Assembly (NCBI GenBank): GCA_023443925.1
Contig: JAEZSL010000098.1
Coordinates: forward strand, 1 to 17,958
DNA from: Bacillota bacterium
GTDB lineage: Bacteria > Bacillota_A > Clostridia > Lachnospirales > Lachnospiraceae
Direction: 5' to 3'
DNA: 17,958 nt
Part shown: piece by piece, positions 15,092 through 17,958 of the stretch
How the letters are laid out: the number at the start of each line of letters is the position of its first letter
Position numbering within the stretch: position 1 is the stretch's first letter
The notes under the pieces: model-generated
Seen by the model: only the letters and a program-made list of their open reading frames with translations
Told to the model about the DNA's origin: nothing
Database searches by the model: none
Position numbers and translations under genes: made by a program

Positions 15092-16096
15092 TTAACTATC
15101 CATGATATACTTTGCCGTTATACTGCAATTTGCGGTTTCATCCTCAAAATTATCTGGGCAAATATTGCAAAACTGGTTATTTTCTTCATTGGAGAGCGGT
15201 ACAACAGTAATTTTTTGTAATATTTCTCTATTTCCGGACCATTCCAGTTGTTCATGAAAAGCATCAAATTTTAACTGTTCCCAATCGCTGGCTCCCCTTA
15301 ACCAGAGTACCTGGCTGCTGTTTCGCAGCAGTTCTAAGGCGGCCTGAAAATAGCAGCCCACATCAAATAGGATAACGTCATATTCCGTATTAATCATTAA
15401 AGCCTTCAGCCATACAGCAACATCTTCCTCCGTAAGTTCAAATAAATCCGGTCCATAAGATACACCTTCCATATAGTTAAGCATATCTTTTGCTGTGATA
15501 CTGTCCTCCATTTTACTTATTAGATTGGGATTGTTTTGCTTTAGATAATAGATAAATTCAGACAAGTCATTATCCGTTCTATCTCCGGATAATCGTGAGA
15601 TTACCTGCAAGGCATTAAAGTTAATATACAAGGTTTTTCTTAATGCTGAATATTGCTTTGCCAAAGAATAGGAGAATAACTGACGGAGGACTTCTTCACC
15701 CAGTGAACAGACACATATGAGCTTAATATTACCTTCTGAATAATTATTTGCTCTTTCCGGGTTTTTTGTTAAGGGGAAATGGGAGAATAGTTCTTTTAAT
15801 ATGCAGTCTGCAGACTGGTATTTATAAATAAACGGATACCGGTTATCCCCGGGGGGATTTGTTGTCTCTGCCAGCAGGCAGATGTTTTTTATGGTGTCCT
15901 GTTTATATTCTTCAACCAGCAGATTTTCATTAAGCAGCAGAATATGAATCGGATTTTGACCCGCAAATTCTTTTAAACTGCTTGAATTAGTAAAAACACG
16001 AACCTGCAGGGGCTTTACCTGTTTTCTTTTTATGTAGTCCATCAGACGGTTGGCATACTCTGCTTCTTCATCAAAAATTGCTAATATACCGTTCAC
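15092..16096 (-). CDS. CpaE-like pilus protein with degenerate P-loop
   Basis: This 334-residue protein has a CpaE/TadZ-like layout. A receiver-like N-terminal domain (about 1-105) opens GILAIFDEEAEYANRLMDYI. The C-terminal domain (about 122-300) has the ParA/MinD fold pattern with a Walker-B-like YDVILFDVG (239-247). The position of Walker A (about 127-137) reads CVCSLGEEVLR instead of a KGGxGKT-type loop, so the key Lys is missing and ATP binding is doubtful. CpaE/TadZ proteins place the pilus machine at the cell pole or membrane; here a non-hydrolysing scaffold is the simplest idea (inference). The GTG start at 16096 has AAAGGAG 6 nt upstream. It lies between the first peptidase and cpaF, the usual place for CpaE. 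Confidence 0.75.
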   Translation of the reverse strand: MNGILAIFDEEAEYANRLMDYIKRKQVKPLQVRVFTNSSSLKEFAGQNPIHILLLNENLLVEEYKQDTIKNICLLAETTNPPGDNRYPFIYKYQSADCILKELFSHFPLTKNPERANNYSEGNIKLICVCSLGEEVLRQLFSYSLAKQYSALRKTLYINFNALQVISRLSGDRTDNDLSEFIYYLKQNNPNLISKMEDSITAKDMLNYMEGVSYGPDLFELTEEDVAVWLKALMINTEYDVILFDVGCYFQAALELLRNSSQVLWLRGASDWEQLKFDAFHEQLEWSGNREILQKITVVPLSNEENNQFCNICPDNFEDETANCSITAKYIMDS

Positions 16097-16132
16097 GATT
16101 TACTCCTTTCTTTAATTAATTTCATTACGATG

Positions 16133-17053
16133 TTATAAATACGGATAAATTATCTGCAGCAAAACGGCACCGGTAACTGCAATGGAAAAATGTATAACTC
16201 CCTGTCTGCCGTCTCTGTCCTTGTCATAATATGGCTCGGGTATTCTTCCTTTTATCTGTATATTTTCTTCTGAATGATCTTTTAAATGTTCTTTTGAATG
16301 CTCTTTTAAATGCTCTTTTAAATGCTCTTTTGAATGTTCTTTTGAATGCTCTTTTGAATGCTCTTTTGAATGTTCTTTAGAATGTTCTTTAGAATGTTCT
16401 TCTGAATGTTCTTCTGAATGCTCTTCTGAATACTCTTCTGAATGCTCTTTTGGAAGTTTCTCTGGATGCTTTTTAGGATGTACTCTTTGAAACTCCTTTA
16501 GAATCTTCCTTTGATAGTACTTTTGAACTCCCCTTGAAAGTTTATTAGAATATTCACTTACAAAATCCTTTGGACGAGCCCTTGGATACTCTTGGGTACC
16601 ATCCACAGAAATATCCATAGTTGCGCAGTCATTGGTTAAATTGGATATGGATCTTCGAATATAATTGAACAAATAACGAAAACGAGAAAATACCATTTTA
16701 TATTTTAAAAGATAAATAAGTGACATAACTGCTCCAAGAATGAATGCAGCTGCAATAGATTTTAAAACATAGGCAGCCCCGTAAAAACTGCCTATAACAG
16801 AGAAAAGCTTAATATCTCCCGCGCCTAAGACTTTAATTGAAAATAAAGGGAATAAAAGAATTACCGGCAATAGTATACCCGGCAGCCATAAACTTATGCC
16901 AGCCTGTCCATACTCATAAAGATCAAACAGAATCCCGGTGATTATACCGGTTAGAATCAGATGATTGCTGATTTTATAAGATCTAAGATCCATTATTACA
17001 GCTAATAGAAGCAGACAGACAAGGCAGGCCATTTTTATACTGATTGACTTCAC
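16133..17053 (-). CDS. Prepilin peptidase (A24, TadV/CpaA) with His-rich (EHSK)n repeat
   Basis: This 306-residue membrane protein has catalytic Asp22 in VIMDLRSYKISN and Asp80 in LGAGDIKLF (GxGD), the two active-site residues of type IV prepilin peptidases. The first 120 residues are a normal TadV/CpaA core with about five membrane helices. Residues about 120-280 are an insertion before the last hydrophobic stretch (about 286-305), and residues 203-262 of it are 15 tandem tetrapeptides EHSE/EHSK/EHLK. The usual loop in this family is much shorter. The enzyme should process Flp and pseudopilin precursors. The GTG start at 17053 is chosen for the length of the first helix, but it has no clear ribosome binding site; ATG 17032 is the alternative and would shorten that helix. 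It heads the Tad operon after a 567-bp gap. Confidence 0.85.
   Translation of the reverse strand: MKSISIKMACLVCLLLLAVIMDLRSYKISNHLILTGIITGILFDLYEYGQAGISLWLPGILLPVILLFPLFSIKVLGAGDIKLFSVIGSFYGAAYVLKSIAAAFILGAVMSLIYLLKYKMVFSRFRYLFNYIRRSISNLTNDCATMDISVDGTQEYPRARPKDFVSEYSNKLSRGVQKYYQRKILKEFQRVHPKKHPEKLPKEHSEEYSEEHSEEHSEEHSKEHSKEHSKEHSKEHSKEHSKEHLKEHLKEHSKEHLKDHSEENIQIKGRIPEPYYDKDRDGRQGVIHFSIAVTGAVLLQIIYPYL
16268..16447 (-). repeat. Coding 12-bp tandem repeat, 15 units, in the prepilin peptidase
   Basis: Fifteen in-frame 12-bp units (180 bp) encode, in order, EHSE, EYSE, EHSE twice, EHSK six times, EHLK twice, EHSK, EHLK and DHSE. Third-base differences (GAA/GAG, TCA/TCT) show that the units have drifted. 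More decayed units continue upstream as HPKKHPEKLPK. Because the unit is a multiple of three, changes in copy number alter loop length without breaking the frame. Confidence 0.95.
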
Positions 17054-17428
17054 CTCGCAGAATTTTAAGATAACGTAATCTTACACCTGCTTATAATTAA
17101 TTTCAAGAGCAAATTTAGCATATTTTGTAATTTCATGAGTAATAACAAAAAACATGCAAAAATTTGTAGATTGTAACGAAAATACATTCATCTTTTATTT
17201 GTATAAATATTACAGAAAACGTAGCCATATTTATATAAGATTGACAAACTAAAAACCGCTAAACCGTATCTGGTTCTTATATAAATATACTTAATGTTCT
17301 CCTGTTCCTACAGTTATCACTGTTAAATCAATTAATTACCTTAACATATACCTATAAAATCAGCTCAGTACTTTTAGAATTCTCCTTTGGATAACTTAAT
17401 ATTTTTACACTATAAATCACTGCATTAT
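17054..17428 (-). other. Non-coding leader/promoter region of the Tad operon, no gene seen
   Basis: This AT-rich stretch holds no convincing gene on either strand. It contains a small near-perfect palindrome, acagttatcactgt (17310-17323), and a short AACC-AGATAC-GGTT hairpin near 17263-17276. Several weak -10-like sequences are present, but I could not pick a promoter with both boxes well matched. I looked for a c-di-GMP-I (GEMM) riboswitch core because such switches often precede pilus genes, and did not find one. Confidence 0.4.
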
Positions 17429-17609
17429 AAATTACTTAATTACAAATTACTCAATTACAAATTACTCAATTTCTAATTACTCAAATTCTAATCACCCAAA
17501 TTCTAATTCTCAATTACAAATTACTTAATTACTTATTACTAATTCTCATATAATTACCCAATTAAAAATTACTAATTCACTAACTGCTCAATTACTAATT
17601 ACTCCATTA
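17429..17609. repeat. Array of about twelve AT-rich 15-bp tandem repeats
   Basis: Units follow the pattern aaattactcaattac, head to tail. Units 1 to 8 run 17429-17547, and four more decayed units run 17550-17609 after a 2-base shift. Most units are 15 bp and one is 14 bp. The array lies between the BofA-like gene and the pilus operon, just past the BofA stop. Possible roles include DNA bending, repeated protein binding, or a neutral slippage product. Confidence 0.85.
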
Positions 17610-17620
17610 GGAAACATTAA

Positions 17621-17893
17621 TTATGTAAAATAAAAAAGTGCTGCCACACCATAAACCAGTATAAACCCCGGCAATCCCAGCAATCCGATGGTCAGTGCAG
17701 TAAATGCGTTGGTTCCTACCCCCAAGGTTAAATGAAAGTTTAATAACAAACTGTTTATCAGATAGATTCCCAGAAGTCCCGAGAAAATTCGAAGCCCGAA
17801 ATTCACCAGCAGATCAAAACGGTGTTTAATCAGTCCAAAAAGGATCAAGGCAACACATACAATAATAATTACAACAAAGATCTGACTTTCCAT
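17621..17893 (-). CDS. BofA-family pro-sigma-K processing inhibitor-like membrane protein
   Basis: This 90-residue hydrophobic protein has three predicted membrane stretches and ends with TNAFTALTIGLLGLPGFILVYGVAALFYF, the conserved C-terminal signature of the BofA family (VG.N..TALT.GLLGLPG). In Bacillus, BofA holds SpoIVFB inactive in the forespore outer membrane; in Clostridia the family is widespread and its partner is often unclear. I chose ATG 17893 because AAAGGGGG lies 5 nt upstream; an ATG at 17917 would add eight residues without such a site. No terminator hairpin is plain between its stop and the 15-bp repeat array. The 65 bases upstream to the window edge show nothing but this ribosome binding site. 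Confidence 0.9.
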   Translation of the reverse strand: MESQIFVVIIIVCVALILFGLIKHRFDLLVNFGLRIFSGLLGIYLINSLLLNFHLTLGVGTNAFTALTIGLLGLPGFILVYGVAALFYFT

Positions 17894-17898
17894 AATTA

Positions 17899-17903
17899 CC
17901 CCC
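17899..17903 (-). promoter_or_regulatory. Ribosome binding site that fixes the start of the BofA-like gene
   Basis: The minus strand reads AAAGGGGG, 5 nt before ATG 17891-17893. It favours the 90-residue protein over the 98-residue alternative. Confidence 0.75.
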
Positions 17904-17958
17904 TTTACATATCGCAAACAGGCTTACGATACAGCCACAAAATAAAATTTATAAGAAT

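Noticed and set aside
17054..17428. Possible c-di-GMP riboswitch before the pilus operon
   Set aside because: The conserved GEMM core and its paired stems could not be found on the minus strand.
17429..17609. CRISPR array
   Set aside because: The 15-bp units are directly head to tail, AT-rich and drifting, with no distinct spacers between them and no cas gene nearby.

Overview
The window looks like chromosomal DNA of a low-GC Gram-positive anaerobe of the class Clostridia, most likely a member of the Lachnospiraceae or a near relative. This rests on the AT-rich composition, strong GGAGG-type ribosome binding sites, GTG starts, a BofA sporulation-family gene, and a Tad/Flp pilus locus of the Firmicutes type: DUF5702 and DUF6382-FHA proteins and no outer-membrane secretin genes. 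The species cannot be named from sequence alone.

Layout. At the left edge (1-206, + strand) is the C-terminal end of a sensor histidine kinase. Everything else is on the minus strand. Reading it in its direction of transcription (right to left): a BofA-like gene (17893-17621); an AT-rich gap of 567 bp carrying about twelve copies of a 15-bp tandem repeat; then eleven consecutive genes of a Tad-type pilus locus (17053-4298). These are a prepilin peptidase with a (EHSK)n insertion, a CpaE-like protein with a degenerate P-loop, the CpaF/TadA ATPase, TadB, a TadC carrying an Ig-like insertion, the Flp pilin, a large DUF5702 TadG-like protein, a TadE-like pseudopilin with two Cys/His motifs, a second short prepilin peptidase, another TadE-like pseudopilin, and a DUF6382-FHA protein. 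Past an AT-rich inverted repeat come glycerol kinase (4073-2583, own promoter), a rhomboid protease (2442-1369) and a flavodoxin-SCP2 fusion protein (1364-366). The last gene converges on the histidine kinase across a short gap with perfect palindromes.

How the genes work together. The two peptidases should process Flp and the pseudopilins at their G|xxxxE-like sites. CpaF powers assembly through the TadB/TadC membrane platform. The CpaE-like protein probably positions the machine, though with little or no ATP binding. The DUF5702 and TadE-like proteins are probable minor pilins or tip components, and the FHA protein may link the machine to Ser/Thr phosphorylation.

The Tad locus itself is a known kind of system. 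What stands out is its decoration: the His-rich 12-bp coding repeat in a peptidase, the Ig-like domain inside TadC, the doubled H-x4-C...C-x2-C motif on a pseudopilin, a 140-bp element with 26-bp inverted termini inside the operon whose minus strand is one open 75-codon frame joined by ATGA overlaps to both neighbours, and the 15-bp repeat array before the operon. No rRNA, tRNA, CRISPR array, transposase or prophage gene was seen.
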